Source: an uncultured Holdemanella sp. (lineage in GTDB: Bacteria; Bacillota_I; Bacilli_A; Erysipelotrichales; Erysipelotrichaceae). Taken from it: a stretch of 30,674 nt of DNA. Below, piece after piece: positions 16,253-24,235 of this stretch (within the stretch, counting starts at the first letter, position 1; each line of letters starts with the position of its first letter). The DNA is taken from positions 1 through 30,674 of the forward strand of contig CAAEDN010000122.1 in assembly GCA_900754615.1 (NCBI GenBank), read 5' to 3'. Made by a program: the position numbers and the translations under genes. Under the pieces are notes generated by a model. That model was given only the letters and a program-made list of their open reading frames with translations. It searched no databases and was not told where the DNA came from.

Positions 16253-17364
16253 TATTTTGTCTTAAACAATTTCATCGTTTCAGATATAAACTCATTATCA
16301 TTGATTTTTTGTTCAATATTCTTGTTGAGTGGATATTGTTCTTTTGTAATTGTGTAGCTACTACCACTAAAATGAAATTTGATGTATTCAAGATTATCAA
16401 TCAATTTGAATAGAGATACAGAATTGTATATTAGAGCTTTATGTATATATAAGTTTTCATTGTTGTACCAATCTGTACAATTATAGTTTATTGTAAGTCC
16501 ATAGTTTTCAGAATCAATTTCAAATACATAGCCATATTCCGATAGAGGTAAGGCATTTAGTAAATGGGAAGTATTACTGTTGTCTCCAATATATTTACTT
16601 TTATATTTTTTTAGTTGTTCAAATGAACTTTTATCCACATTAAAAGGACTTGTTGGAACGGTATCAATGGTATATTGTTTCTTGTTGTCAATTAGGTAAT
16701 ATTCATTGGGGGTATCGGCATTGATGCGAAATACATTATAGAATGGATTTTGGTATTCAATCATTTTATTTCCATCATCACTAAATACAGTAATTGTAGT
16801 CAGTCGATAGATGGGTGGTTGTTTAAATTGGGTTACACTGGCATAGTCGAAAATAAAGAAAATGCCTAAAAGTAAAGCGAATGGAATTGTTGAAATCAAT
16901 CCTTTCTTGAGTAGAGAAGTAAATTTTAATTCTCTAAATATTCCAACTACAAATAAGAACAATCCAATCATAGAATAGATGCTGCTCCAGCTGCTTTCAG
17001 AAGGGAAAACAGTAAATGCACAAAGGGATATTAAAATACCTATGCCAATAATGAATAATGATATTTTCTTATGTTCATTCTTGATTTTCTTGTCTGTATA
17101 ATCAATTGTTTGGATTAGGTTTTGTTCAGAATACTCCATAGTCTCTTCTTTAACGATTTCTTCTCCAACTAAAAGTTCATTTAATGTGATATCTAATTCT
17201 TTACTTAAAGGTTCAAGTAAAGATAAGTCTGGCATATAATGACCATTTTCCCATCGCGAAATGGTTTTATTTGTTACACCTAATTTTTCAGCTAACTGCT
17301 CTTGTGTATATCCTTTTTTCTTGCGATTCATTGCGATAAAGGCACCTATCTTTTTTGTGTCCAT
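16252..17364 (-). CDS. Membrane-anchored XRE-family regulator with DUF4825-like domain
   Basis: A 370-residue protein. Residues 1-70 are a Cro/C1-type helix-turn-helix (IGAFIAMNRKKKGYTQEQLAEKLGVTNKTISRWENGHYMPDLSLLEPLSKEL). Three to four membrane helices follow at about 105-180 (ISLFIIGIGILISLCAFTVF, SIYSMIGLFLFVVGIF, GLISTIPFALLLGIFFIF). The extracellular C-terminal part resembles DUF4825 (LLNALPLSEYGYVFEIDSENYGLTINYN). The frame continues 58 codons upstream, but ATG 17364 follows AAAGGAGG and begins the conserved domain, so it is the start. A DNA-binding head, membrane span and outside sensor suggest a one-component signal receptor. Target genes are unknown; the divergent yitT gene is one candidate. 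Confidence 0.85.
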   Translation of the reverse strand: MDTKKIGAFIAMNRKKKGYTQEQLAEKLGVTNKTISRWENGHYMPDLSLLEPLSKELDITLNELLVGEEIVKEETMEYSEQNLIQTIDYTDKKIKNEHKKISLFIIGIGILISLCAFTVFPSESSWSSIYSMIGLFLFVVGIFRELKFTSLLKKGLISTIPFALLLGIFFIFDYASVTQFKQPPIYRLTTITVFSDDGNKMIEYQNPFYNVFRINADTPNEYYLIDNKKQYTIDTVPTSPFNVDKSSFEQLKKYKSKYIGDNSNTSHLLNALPLSEYGYVFEIDSENYGLTINYNCTDWYNNENLYIHKALIYNSVSLFKLIDNLEYIKFHFSGSSYTITKEQYPLNKNIEQKINDNEFISETMKLFKTK

Positions 17365-17445
17365 AATGGGCCTCCTTTCATCTAAAATCTTACTATTTCT
17401 AGTGTAGATTGAACATACCACAAATGGTGAATTAGCTGATTCTTC

Positions 17446-17474
17446 TTGACTTAAATAACTATGTCTCATACAAT
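17446..17474 (+). promoter_or_regulatory. Promoter of the yitT leader
   Basis: TTGACT (17446-17451), a 17-nt spacer and TACAAT (17469-17474). Transcription would start near 17481, about 120 nt before the coding start. The promoter lies upstream of the XRE start on the opposite strand. Confidence 0.7.
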
Positions 17475-17498
17475 AGTCGAGTACATTAAAATAACGTT

Positions 17499-17592
17499 CA
17501 CTCTTCACCGGATGAGTGGTTAAAGCGTCTAGGATCAAATCGTAGGTGCAGTGATTTCACTGTAAGATTTGGTCTTAGGCGCTTCTTTTTTT
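17499..17592 (+). promoter_or_regulatory. Structured leader ending in a terminator before yitT (attenuator candidate)
   Basis: Hairpin 1 is CACTCTTC (17499-17506) with GATGAGTG (17511-17518), with one U-U mismatch. Hairpin 2 is a 17-bp stem, 17525-17541 with 17566-17582, fully paired with three G-U wobbles. It encloses a nested 7-bp stem, TGCAGTG-ATTT-CACTGTA (17547-17564). TTCTTTTTTT follows at 17583-17592, and the ribosome site GGGGG comes immediately after. This is a complete intrinsic terminator in a 5' leader. I do not recognise it as a known riboswitch or T-box. Confidence 0.65.
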
Positions 17593-17602
17593 GGGGGTAT
17601 TT

Positions 17603-18472
17603 ATGAATAAGACAAAAGAATTATTGGTACAAATGATGTGGGAATTAGTTGGCAGTATTTTTGTTGCGATTGGAATTTATAATTTTGCCGTACAAGCTAA
17701 ATTTCCTATGACGGGATTTTCAGGGATTTCAATTATCTTTTATCGACTCTTTCATATTCCTATTGGTTTTTCAACAATTTTATTGAATATACCTGTTGCG
17801 ATACTTTGTTACAAATTATTAGGAAAGAATTTTTTTATCAGTTCCATTCGCTGTATGATTGTATCTTCATTAATTATCGACTATGTGGCACCATTATTTC
17901 CAGTCTATCAAGGAGATCGATTATTAGCTGCCCTATGTACGGGAGTTTTTGGTGGAATTGGCTACGCGATGATTTATACAAGAAATTCATCTACAGGAGG
18001 ATCTGATTTTATTATTATGGCTGTAAAGGCATTAAGACCACATTTGTCTTTAGGAAATATTGCCTTTTTATCGGATGTTGGCATTATTTTAGTGGGTGGT
18101 ATTCTATTTAAAGATGTAGATGGAATGATTTATGGTATGATTGTCAATTTGTTATTTGCGGTTGTAGTCGATAAAATGATTTATGGTTTGAATTCAGGTA
18201 AAGTTGCTTTTATTGTCACAAAACAGGGAAAAAGAATTTGTCAGGTGATTGATGAAGCAAGTCAAAGGGGAAGTACGATTTTAAATGCACAAGGTGGATA
18301 TAAACAAGATGATATGCAAGTGGTAATGTGTGCATGTAACAGTAAAGAAATGTATCAAGTAAGAAAGGCTGTACAAGAAGCGGATTCAGAATCTTTCTTT
18401 GTGGTTGTCGAGTCGCATGAAGTGCATGGAGAGGGGTTTAAAATGACAAATATTGGAGAAGCACAAAGCTAA
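17603..18472 (+). CDS. YitT-family membrane protein (DUF161/DUF2179)
   Basis: A 289-residue protein. The N-terminal about 190 residues carry five or so membrane helices (ELVGSIFVAIGIYNFAVQAKFPMTGFSGISIIFY, FSTILLNIPVAILCYKLLG, ALCTGVFGGIGYAMIYTRNSSTGGSDFI). The C-terminal about 90 residues are the soluble DUF2179 domain (SGKVAFIVTKQGKRICQVIDEASQRGSTIL…GGYKQDDMQVVMCACNSKEMYQVRKAVQEAD). The biochemical role of the family is not established. TTG 17591 is in frame, but ATG 17603, 5 nt after GGGGG, is the likely start. A terminator immediately upstream suggests expression depends on read-through. Confidence 0.88.
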   Translation: MNKTKELLVQMMWELVGSIFVAIGIYNFAVQAKFPMTGFSGISIIFYRLFHIPIGFSTILLNIPVAILCYKLLGKNFFISSIRCMIVSSLIIDYVAPLFPVYQGDRLLAALCTGVFGGIGYAMIYTRNSSTGGSDFIIMAVKALRPHLSLGNIAFLSDVGIILVGGILFKDVDGMIYGMIVNLLFAVVVDKMIYGLNSGKVAFIVTKQGKRICQVIDEASQRGSTILNAQGGYKQDDMQVVMCACNSKEMYQVRKAVQEADSESFFVVVESHEVHGEGFKMTNIGEAQS

Positions 18473-18495
18473 ATTCATGTCCATGATGAAAACGC

Positions 18496-18524
18496 TTGCG
18501 CAATTGATAGTTCTTTGTTATGAT
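18496..18524 (+). promoter_or_regulatory. Promoter upstream of the ZTP riboswitch
   Basis: TTGCGC (18496-18501), a 17-nt spacer and TATGAT (18519-18524). The predicted start near 18531 fits the aptamer's 5' edge. Confidence 0.5.
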
Positions 18525-18532
18525 TTGAATAT

Positions 18533-18597
18533 CATATGACTGACGGAAGTGGAGTTACCACATGAAGTATGATGTTATAGGCCGACCGTCTGGGCAA
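18533..18597 (+). promoter_or_regulatory. ZTP (pfl-motif) riboswitch aptamer
   Basis: Conserved blocks of the pfl motif appear in order: GACTGACGGAA, a GTGG-AGTTA-CCAC hairpin, a GAAG-type junction, then GCCGACCGTCTGGGCA at the 3' end. The aptamer senses ZMP/ZTP (AICAR nucleotides), the signal of one-carbon/folate shortage. Placement directly before pyruvate formate-lyase, a formate source, is the association that gave the motif its name. Confidence 0.88.
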
Positions 18598-18627
18598 GTT
18601 TACTTTGTCTTTTCGGTGGGTCTTTTT
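18580..18627 (+). terminator. Riboswitch-controlled terminator of pflB
   Basis: GGCC-G-ACCG (18580-18588) pairs with CGGT-G-GGTC (18614-18622) across one G-G mismatch and one G-U pair, followed by TTTTT. The 5' arm is part of the aptamer's conserved GCCG block, so ligand binding should prevent terminator folding and turn the gene on. Confidence 0.7.
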
Positions 18628-18629
18628 AA

Positions 18630-18684
18630 TTGACTACTCGAAGGAATCATAGTAGACTTTAATTATCTGTTAGTTTAAACTAAC
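18630..18684 (+). promoter_or_regulatory. Second pflB promoter and 16-bp palindrome after the riboswitch
   Basis: TTGACT (18630-18635), a 17-nt spacer and TAGACT (18653-18658) lie after the riboswitch terminator. The perfect palindrome GTTAGTTT-AAACTAAC (18669-18684) follows, about 10 nt before AAGGAGG. The palindrome resembles Rex-type redox operators in its GTTA/TAAC ends but has a different internal spacing. Confidence 0.45.
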
Positions 18685-18705
18685 TGTCATTAGAAGGAGG
18701 CAATC

Positions 18706-20943
18706 ATGAAAGAACAATGGCAAGGATTTAAAGGCAGTAAATGGCAAGATGAAGTAGATGTTCGTGATTTTATTCAAAACAACTACAAACCTTATAATGG
18801 AGATGAAAGCTTTTTAGAAGGTCCAACTGAATCAACGAATACTTTATGGGTTGAGCTTCAAAAACTACAAAAAGAAGAACGTGCCAAAGGTGGCGTATTG
18901 GATATGGAAACAGAAGTGGTTTCGAGTCTAACTGCTTATGGCCCTGGATATTTAGATAAAGATTTAGAGAAGGTTGTTGGTTTACAAACTGATAAACCAT
19001 TAAAACGTGCATTTATGCCTTATGGCGGTATTCGTATGAGTGAAGAGGCATGCGAAACTTATGGATATAAACCAAGTGAAAAATTACATGAAATATTCAC
19101 AAAATATCATAAAACTCATAATGATGCTGTTTTTAGTGCATACACACCAGAAATGCGTTTAGCACGTCGTAACAAGATTGTGACTGGTTTACCAGATACA
19201 TATGGTCGTGGACGTATCGTTGGGGATTATCGTCGTGTTGCACTTTATGGTATTGATTACTTAATTGAACAGAAACAAAAAGATTTCGCATATTGTGGCG
19301 ATGGAACAATGAGCGATGATGTAATTCGTCAGCGTGAAGAATTGGCGGAACAAATCAAGGCGTTAAAAGAAATGAAAATCATGGCAGCAAGCTATGGATT
19401 TGATATTTCTCAACCTGCTAAAAACTCTTTAGAAGCTGTACAATGGCTATATTTTGGATATTTAGCAGCTATTAAAACACAAAATGGTGCGGCTATGTCC
19501 GTAGGTCGTATTTCAACATTCTTAGATATTTATTTTGAAAGAGATTTAGAAAATGGTGTATTTACAGAAAGTGAAATCCAAGAAATCGTTGACCATATAA
19601 CTATGAAATTTAGAATGGTTAAATTTGCGAGAATTCCTAGCTACAACCAATTATTCTCAGGAGATCCAGTTTGGGCAACACTTGATGTTGGTGGTTTAGG
19701 CATGGATGGAAGAAGCATGGTTACGAAAACTTGTTTCCGTTTCTTACATACACTTGAAAATATGGGACCGAGTCCAGAACCAAACTTGACTGTACTATAT
19801 TCTTCAAATTTACCAGAACCATTCAAAAAATATGCATCAAAAGTAAGTATTGATACAAGTAGTGTTCAATATGAAAACGATGATGTGATGCGTCCTGTAT
19901 GGGGTGATGATTATGCGGTATGCTGCTGTGTAAGTGCAACACAGACAGGTAAAGAAATGCAGTTCTTTGGGGCTCGTGCAAACTTGGCTAAATGTTTACT
20001 ATACGCTATCAATGGTGGTGTAGATGAAAAGACAAAGGTGCAAGTGGGTCCAGAATATAAACCAATCACAAGTGAATATTTAGATTATGATGAGGTTATG
20101 CATAAATATGATATTATGATGGACTGGCTATCAGGTTTATATGTAAATATCTTGAACTTAATTCAGTATATGCATGATAAATATTATTATGAAGCAAGTC
20201 AAATGGCTTTAATTGATACAGATGTACGTAGAACTTTCGCAACGGGTATTGCCGGATTCTCACATGTAGTCGATTCATTGAGTGCCATCAAATATGCAAA
20301 AGTGAAGACAATTCGTGATGAAGATGGATTAGTAGTAGACTATGAAATCGAAGGGGATTTCCCTCGCTATGGAAATGATGATGATCGTGCGGATGAAATT
20401 GCCGTATGGTTATTAAAGACATTTATGCGTAAGATTGAAAAACACCACACATATCGTGATAGTGAACCAACTACTTCAATTCTTACAATTACTTCAAATG
20501 TTGTATATGGTAAAGCAACAGGTGCACTTCCAGATGGAAGAAAAGCGGGAGAACCATTATCACCAGGTGCTAACCCTGCATATGGTGCTGAACAAAATGG
20601 ATTGCTTGCTTCATTGAACTCTGTCGCAAAACTTCCATATGAATATGCATTAGATGGAATTAGTAATACACAAACAATCAATCCAGATGCGTTGGGTCAT
20701 AGTGAAGAGGAAAGAGTAAATAACTTAGTTAATGTATTAGATGGATACTTTGATCAGGGTGCTCACCATTTGAATGTAAATGTATTTGGTGTTGAAAAAT
20801 TAAAAGATGCGATGGAACATCCAGAAAAAGAGGAATACGCAAACTTTACAATTCGTGTTTCAGGATATGCTGTTAAATTTATTGATTTAACTCGTGAACA
20901 ACAATTAGATGTTATTAGTCGTACATGTCACAAGAGCCTTTAA
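18706..20943 (+). CDS. pflB: Pyruvate formate-lyase (formate C-acetyltransferase)
   Basis: A 745-residue glycyl-radical enzyme that converts pyruvate and CoA to acetyl-CoA and formate in anaerobic fermentation. The catalytic cysteine pair lies in AVCCCVSAT (C406-C408; E. coli uses C418/C419). The glycyl-radical site is RVSGYAVKF near the C-terminus with G720. The N-terminus WQGFKGSKWQDEVDVRDFIQNNYKPYNGD and the PDTYGRGRIVGDYRRVALYG block are typical of true PFL rather than glycerol dehydratase or choline lyase. Length is normal (about 740-760). It is preceded by a ZTP riboswitch and a likely second promoter. The activase follows 28 nt after the stop, with a hairpin in between. Confidence 0.97.
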   Translation: MKEQWQGFKGSKWQDEVDVRDFIQNNYKPYNGDESFLEGPTESTNTLWVELQKLQKEERAKGGVLDMETEVVSSLTAYGPGYLDKDLEKVVGLQTDKPLKRAFMPYGGIRMSEEACETYGYKPSEKLHEIFTKYHKTHNDAVFSAYTPEMRLARRNKIVTGLPDTYGRGRIVGDYRRVALYGIDYLIEQKQKDFAYCGDGTMSDDVIRQREELAEQIKALKEMKIMAASYGFDISQPAKNSLEAVQWLYFGYLAAIKTQNGAAMSVGRISTFLDIYFERDLENGVFTESEIQEIVDHITMKFRMVKFARIPSYNQLFSGDPVWATLDVGGLGMDGRSMVTKTCFRFLHTLENMGPSPEPNLTVLYSSNLPEPFKKYASKVSIDTSSVQYENDDVMRPVWGDDYAVCCCVSATQTGKEMQFFGARANLAKCLLYAINGGVDEKTKVQVGPEYKPITSEYLDYDEVMHKYDIMMDWLSGLYVNILNLIQYMHDKYYYEASQMALIDTDVRRTFATGIAGFSHVVDSLSAIKYAKVKTIRDEDGLVVDYEIEGDFPRYGNDDDRADEIAVWLLKTFMRKIEKHHTYRDSEPTTSILTITSNVVYGKATGALPDGRKAGEPLSPGANPAYGAEQNGLLASLNSVAKLPYEYALDGISNTQTINPDALGHSEEERVNNLVNVLDGYFDQGAHHLNVNVFGVEKLKDAMEHPEKEEYANFTIRVSGYAVKFIDLTREQQLDVISRTCHKSL

Positions 20944-20953
20944 TAAGGCTCTT
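20932..20953 (+). other. Intercistronic hairpin between pflB and pflA
   Basis: AAGAGCCTT (20932-20940) pairs perfectly with AAGGCTCTT (20945-20953), loop TAAT. The pflB stop codon (20941-20943) sits in the loop. Only TC follows, so full termination is unlikely. It more likely lowers pflA expression relative to pflB or stabilises the pflB mRNA. Confidence 0.6.
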
Positions 20954-20971
20954 TCTAGTTAGGAGGATATT

Positions 20972-21697
20972 ATGTTAGGATCTATTCACTCGATTGAAAC
21001 ATTTGGGCTTGTAGATGGGCCAGGTGTAAGATATGTCATCTTTATGCAAGGGTGCCATATGCGTTGTAAATTTTGCCATAATGCTGATACTTGGAGAATT
21101 AAAGAGCCTGATCAAAGTGCAGAAGCTGTGTTAAAGAAAGCTTTGCGATATCGTCCTTATTGGAAAGATAATGGTGGTATTACAGTCAGTGGTGGAGAGC
21201 CCTTGCTTCAAATTGATTTTTTAATTGAATTATTTACTTTAGCTAAAAAGGAAGGGGTTCATACTACATTGGATACTTGTGGTCAGCCATTTACTTTTGA
21301 AGAACCATTCTTTTCTAAGTTTAAACAATTGATGAAAGTTACAGATTTAGTTCTGTTAGATATTAAACATATTGATGAAATGGCCCATAAGGAGTTAACG
21401 GGGCATACAAATCAAAATATTCTTGAACTTGCAAAATATTTATCGGATATTCAAAAGCCGGTATGGATTCGTCATGTATTAGTGCCAACGATTAATACAT
21501 ATGTAAAAGATTTAGAAAGACTACACCAATTTATAAATACATTGAAAAATGTAGATCGTATTGAAGTGTTGCCTTATCATACGTTAGGTGCATATAAATG
21601 GAAAGAGCTTGGTTTAGAATATCCTTTAGAGGGTGTTGAACCACCTACAGAAAAACAGCTTAAAATCGCAAATGCGATATTAGATACAGGGAAATAA
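20972..21697 (+). CDS. pflA: Pyruvate formate-lyase activating enzyme
   Basis: A 241-residue radical-SAM enzyme that uses S-adenosylmethionine and a [4Fe-4S] cluster to install the glycyl radical on pyruvate formate-lyase. The cluster motif C28-x3-C32-x2-C35 is in QGCHMRCKFCHN. GGITVSGGEPLLQ is the SAM-binding glycine-rich segment, and DLVLLDIKHID plus VWIRHVLVPTIN are further family blocks. The N-terminus GSIHSIETFGLVDGPGVR is diagnostic of PflA. Length matches E. coli PflA (246). GGAGG lies 7 nt before the ATG. It follows pflB in the same transcript. Confidence 0.96.
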   Translation: MLGSIHSIETFGLVDGPGVRYVIFMQGCHMRCKFCHNADTWRIKEPDQSAEAVLKKALRYRPYWKDNGGITVSGGEPLLQIDFLIELFTLAKKEGVHTTLDTCGQPFTFEEPFFSKFKQLMKVTDLVLLDIKHIDEMAHKELTGHTNQNILELAKYLSDIQKPVWIRHVLVPTINTYVKDLERLHQFINTLKNVDRIEVLPYHTLGAYKWKELGLEYPLEGVEPPTEKQLKIANAILDTGK

Positions 21698-21717
21698 TCT
21701 CTGTTTTTTTTAATAAA

Positions 21718-21739
21718 AAAGTGCTCAATTGAGCACTTT
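21718..21739. terminator. Terminator between pflA and the PBP gene
   Basis: A perfect 22-nt palindrome AAAGTGCTC-AATT-GAGCACTTT. The upstream A-run gives TTTTTT on the minus strand, so it is best suited to end the leftward PBP transcript and weaker for pflA. Confidence 0.8.
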
Positions 21740-21745
21740 GTGTTG

Positions 21746-24235
21746 TTATAGTCTATCAAAGATATTGTATAGATTTCTTCGATCAAACCAGACATAACCT
21801 GTTGTATTTTCTGTTGAACTGTCGGTACCTGTATCTGGCGTAGTAGGTTCTGTTGTGCCAGGTTCCGTTGGGGTTGTTGGTTCTGTAGAAGGATATGTAC
21901 ATGCACTTCCATCCCAAGTTCCACCATTATTGATACATGTTTCTTCAGCTTTTTTCATTTCGTCAACTTCTTCATTTTCGTCTTTTTTCTTACATGTACC
22001 AGCTTCTTCATCCCATTCACCACCATCGGCTTCACAGGCTTCTTTTTCTTTGCCTACAGAAGTTTTACATGTTTCAGTTTCTTCATCCCATTCACCACCA
22101 CTGGCGATACATGCATCTTGTGCATCTGTAACTTCAGAAATTGTGTCACCTTGACTCTTGAATTCATCTTTAATATATCCACCCTTATAGTCAGAAATAC
22201 CACTAGGTCTTGAAAGAGCAGAATAAGTTGTGTATTTTTGCATGTAGTCTAACATGTAATGTGAAATATGGAAGGCTGTCGCAACATTTAAATCACTTAA
22301 TGTTATATAGTATCCTTGCTGGATATATTCAGTTGTATATCCACTCCAGCATGCGATTGTATATTTATTTGTATAACCTACAGACCATTCATCTTTAGCG
22401 GCTCCTGTAGGAATTAGATAGTCATTTGCTGGCCAGTCTGTTGTACCTGATTTACCATAGACCGTATAATTACTAGTTAAGATGTTGTTGTAGTTGTTAT
22501 ATCCACCAGTAACAACTTTTTCAAGTAATTGAGACATCATCCATGCAGCTTGTTTACTAATGACATCATGTGTTTGGGCATTTGCCTTGAATTCTTTCTT
22601 ATCGGACCTACGAATGGCTTTTCTTACACGGTGAGCATCTACACGTTTACCACCATTCGCAAGCATAGAATAAGCGCTTGCTTGTTGGATTGGACTTGCG
22701 AACATTGTAGATCCACCAATTGAATACTGTTCGTTAAATCCTTCTGCAACTTCGTCGCTATAGCCTAACTTTTTACAATATTCAATCCAATAGTTATAGC
22801 CTTTTGCGGTTACTAAATCAATCATAGCTTGAGCGGCCGTTGTATTTTTTGAAACACCTAAAGCATCTTGTAAACTCATCTTACCACTATATGTGTTGTC
22901 TGAGTTTTTAGGAGCATAAGAACCATTTTTCCAATAATCTTTTTTCTTGTCGTTTACTGTATGTGCTGTTGACCATCCAAGAACATCAAATGTACTTGCG
23001 TATGCCAATAATGGTTTCATACTTGAACCAGGTTGTTTTTGATCTGTTGAGTTATCGATTTTAACGGAGTCTGAGTGATAACGACGTCCTGGACCTACCG
23101 CAATGATTTCACCCGTTTCATTATCAATCATGGAGAATCCTACGTCGAATGCATCATTAGGATATTGTACAATATTTCCATTACAAATTTCATCGGCTTG
23201 TTTTTGTGCATCTTGATTTAAAGCTGTATAGATGTCCATTGGAATAATGGCAGGATCTTGTCCAGTCAATTCCATAACTTCACTTAGTGTTTGAGTAATG
23301 TAAGCTTGGTTTGGATCTTCACTTGTTTGTTCAATATATTGTAAAGAGAATGATAAGTCTTGGTTTGAAGCAAGATTGAATTCTTCTTCTGTAATATATC
23401 CGTGTTGCATCATCAATTCTAATGTCACATTTCTACGTTTTTGAGCAGCTTTTAAATGATCTATCTTTGTGTTTGCTTCATTTAAATTGTTTAATGGGTT
23501 ATATGTATCTGGTGCATTGATACATCCAGCTAAGAATGCAGCTTCACCTAGGTTTAACTCAGATACATCTTTATTAAAGAAATATTGAGCCGCTTTTTGA
23601 ATACCACGCGTATTGTTTCCAGAACCAAACCAAATACGGTTTACATAATATTCAAAGATTTGTTCCTTATTAATACTTTGTTCAGCTATTAATGACAAAT
23701 AGATTTCTTGAACTTTTAATTTTAATTTTTGAACTGTGGTAACAGGACCTTGTTCCGTTTCAATTTTTTTCTCTTGGTTTTTCGTGAATGCATTATCAAT
23801 CATTTGCATTGTTAATGTAGAACCACCTTGAGCTAAACTACCAGATTTTAAGTTTGACATGGCTGACTTTAAGAAACGAGGTAAGTCAAATCCATTGTGA
23901 TCAAAGAAACGAGAATCTTCAATAGAAAGAAAAGCATCTACTACAGATTGTGGAATTTGTGAATATGTGACATCTTCACGAATTTCGTCTCCAAGTTCAT
24001 AGAACACATTGCCTGAGGCGTCATAGAGTCTTGAATTGGATAATGTGGTTAAACCATCTTGAGAAAAACGCATGCCATCTGGATCGTTGATAATATTTAC
24101 AAGTACAAAGAATACAGAGATACATCCTACTAAGAAAATAGATAGGATACTTACGGCTAATTTATTCCAAATATCTAATTTTCTTCTTGTCTTTTTTGTT
24201 TGTGGCTTTTTTTGTTCGTTTTGTGGTTGGGCCAT
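21746..24235 (-). CDS. ponA: Class A penicillin-binding protein with Cys-rich C-terminal repeats
   Basis: An 829-residue bifunctional peptidoglycan glycosyltransferase/transpeptidase. It has a basic cytoplasmic tail, a membrane helix at about residues 25-50, and a GT51 domain with catalytic E106 in SIEDSRFFDHNGFD and QGGSTLTMQ. The transpeptidase carries S404-SM-K407, S462-K-N464 and K595-S-G-T. After about residue 700 an unusual tail carries three copies of a short module: C709-x13-C723, C734-x13-C748 and C767-x11-C779, each with GG-E/T-WD. A Thr/Pro-rich segment (TEPTTPTEPGTTEPTTP) follows. The ATG directly follows the recU stop, with AAGGAGG inside the end of recU. The recU-ponA pair is conserved in Bacillota, where PBP1 works with GpsB, encoded just across the divergent region. 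Confidence 0.95.
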   Translation of the reverse strand: MAQPQNEQKKPQTKKTRRKLDIWNKLAVSILSIFLVGCISVFFVLVNIINDPDGMRFSQDGLTTLSNSRLYDASGNVFYELGDEIREDVTYSQIPQSVVDAFLSIEDSRFFDHNGFDLPRFLKSAMSNLKSGSLAQGGSTLTMQMIDNAFTKNQEKKIETEQGPVTTVQKLKLKVQEIYLSLIAEQSINKEQIFEYYVNRIWFGSGNNTRGIQKAAQYFFNKDVSELNLGEAAFLAGCINAPDTYNPLNNLNEANTKIDHLKAAQKRRNVTLELMMQHGYITEEEFNLASNQDLSFSLQYIEQTSEDPNQAYITQTLSEVMELTGQDPAIIPMDIYTALNQDAQKQADEICNGNIVQYPNDAFDVGFSMIDNETGEIIAVGPGRRYHSDSVKIDNSTDQKQPGSSMKPLLAYASTFDVLGWSTAHTVNDKKKDYWKNGSYAPKNSDNTYSGKMSLQDALGVSKNTTAAQAMIDLVTAKGYNYWIEYCKKLGYSDEVAEGFNEQYSIGGSTMFASPIQQASAYSMLANGGKRVDAHRVRKAIRRSDKKEFKANAQTHDVISKQAAWMMSQLLEKVVTGGYNNYNNILTSNYTVYGKSGTTDWPANDYLIPTGAAKDEWSVGYTNKYTIACWSGYTTEYIQQGYYITLSDLNVATAFHISHYMLDYMQKYTTYSALSRPSGISDYKGGYIKDEFKSQGDTISEVTDAQDACIASGGEWDEETETCKTSVGKEKEACEADGGEWDEEAGTCKKKDENEEVDEMKKAEETCINNGGTWDGSACTYPSTEPTTPTEPGTTEPTTPDTGTDSSTENTTGYVWFDRRNLYNIFDRL

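Noticed and set aside
17365..17538. 58-residue N-terminal extension of the XRE regulator
   Set aside because: ATG 17364 has a strong AAAGGAGG and begins the conserved helix-turn-helix. The upstream codons have no domain similarity and overlap the yitT leader region.
17508..17584. tRNA-Leu-like or tRNA-Ser-like gene (GAGTGGTTAAAGCG and a CAA anticodon-like loop in ATCAAAT)
   Set aside because: No T-arm with TTCGA-type loop, no matching acceptor stem and no CCA. The sequence is better explained by the 17-bp terminator stem and its nested hairpin.
21718..21739. 22-bp palindrome as a regulatory operator
   Set aside because: It lies between convergent genes with A/T runs on the flanks and fits an intrinsic terminator.
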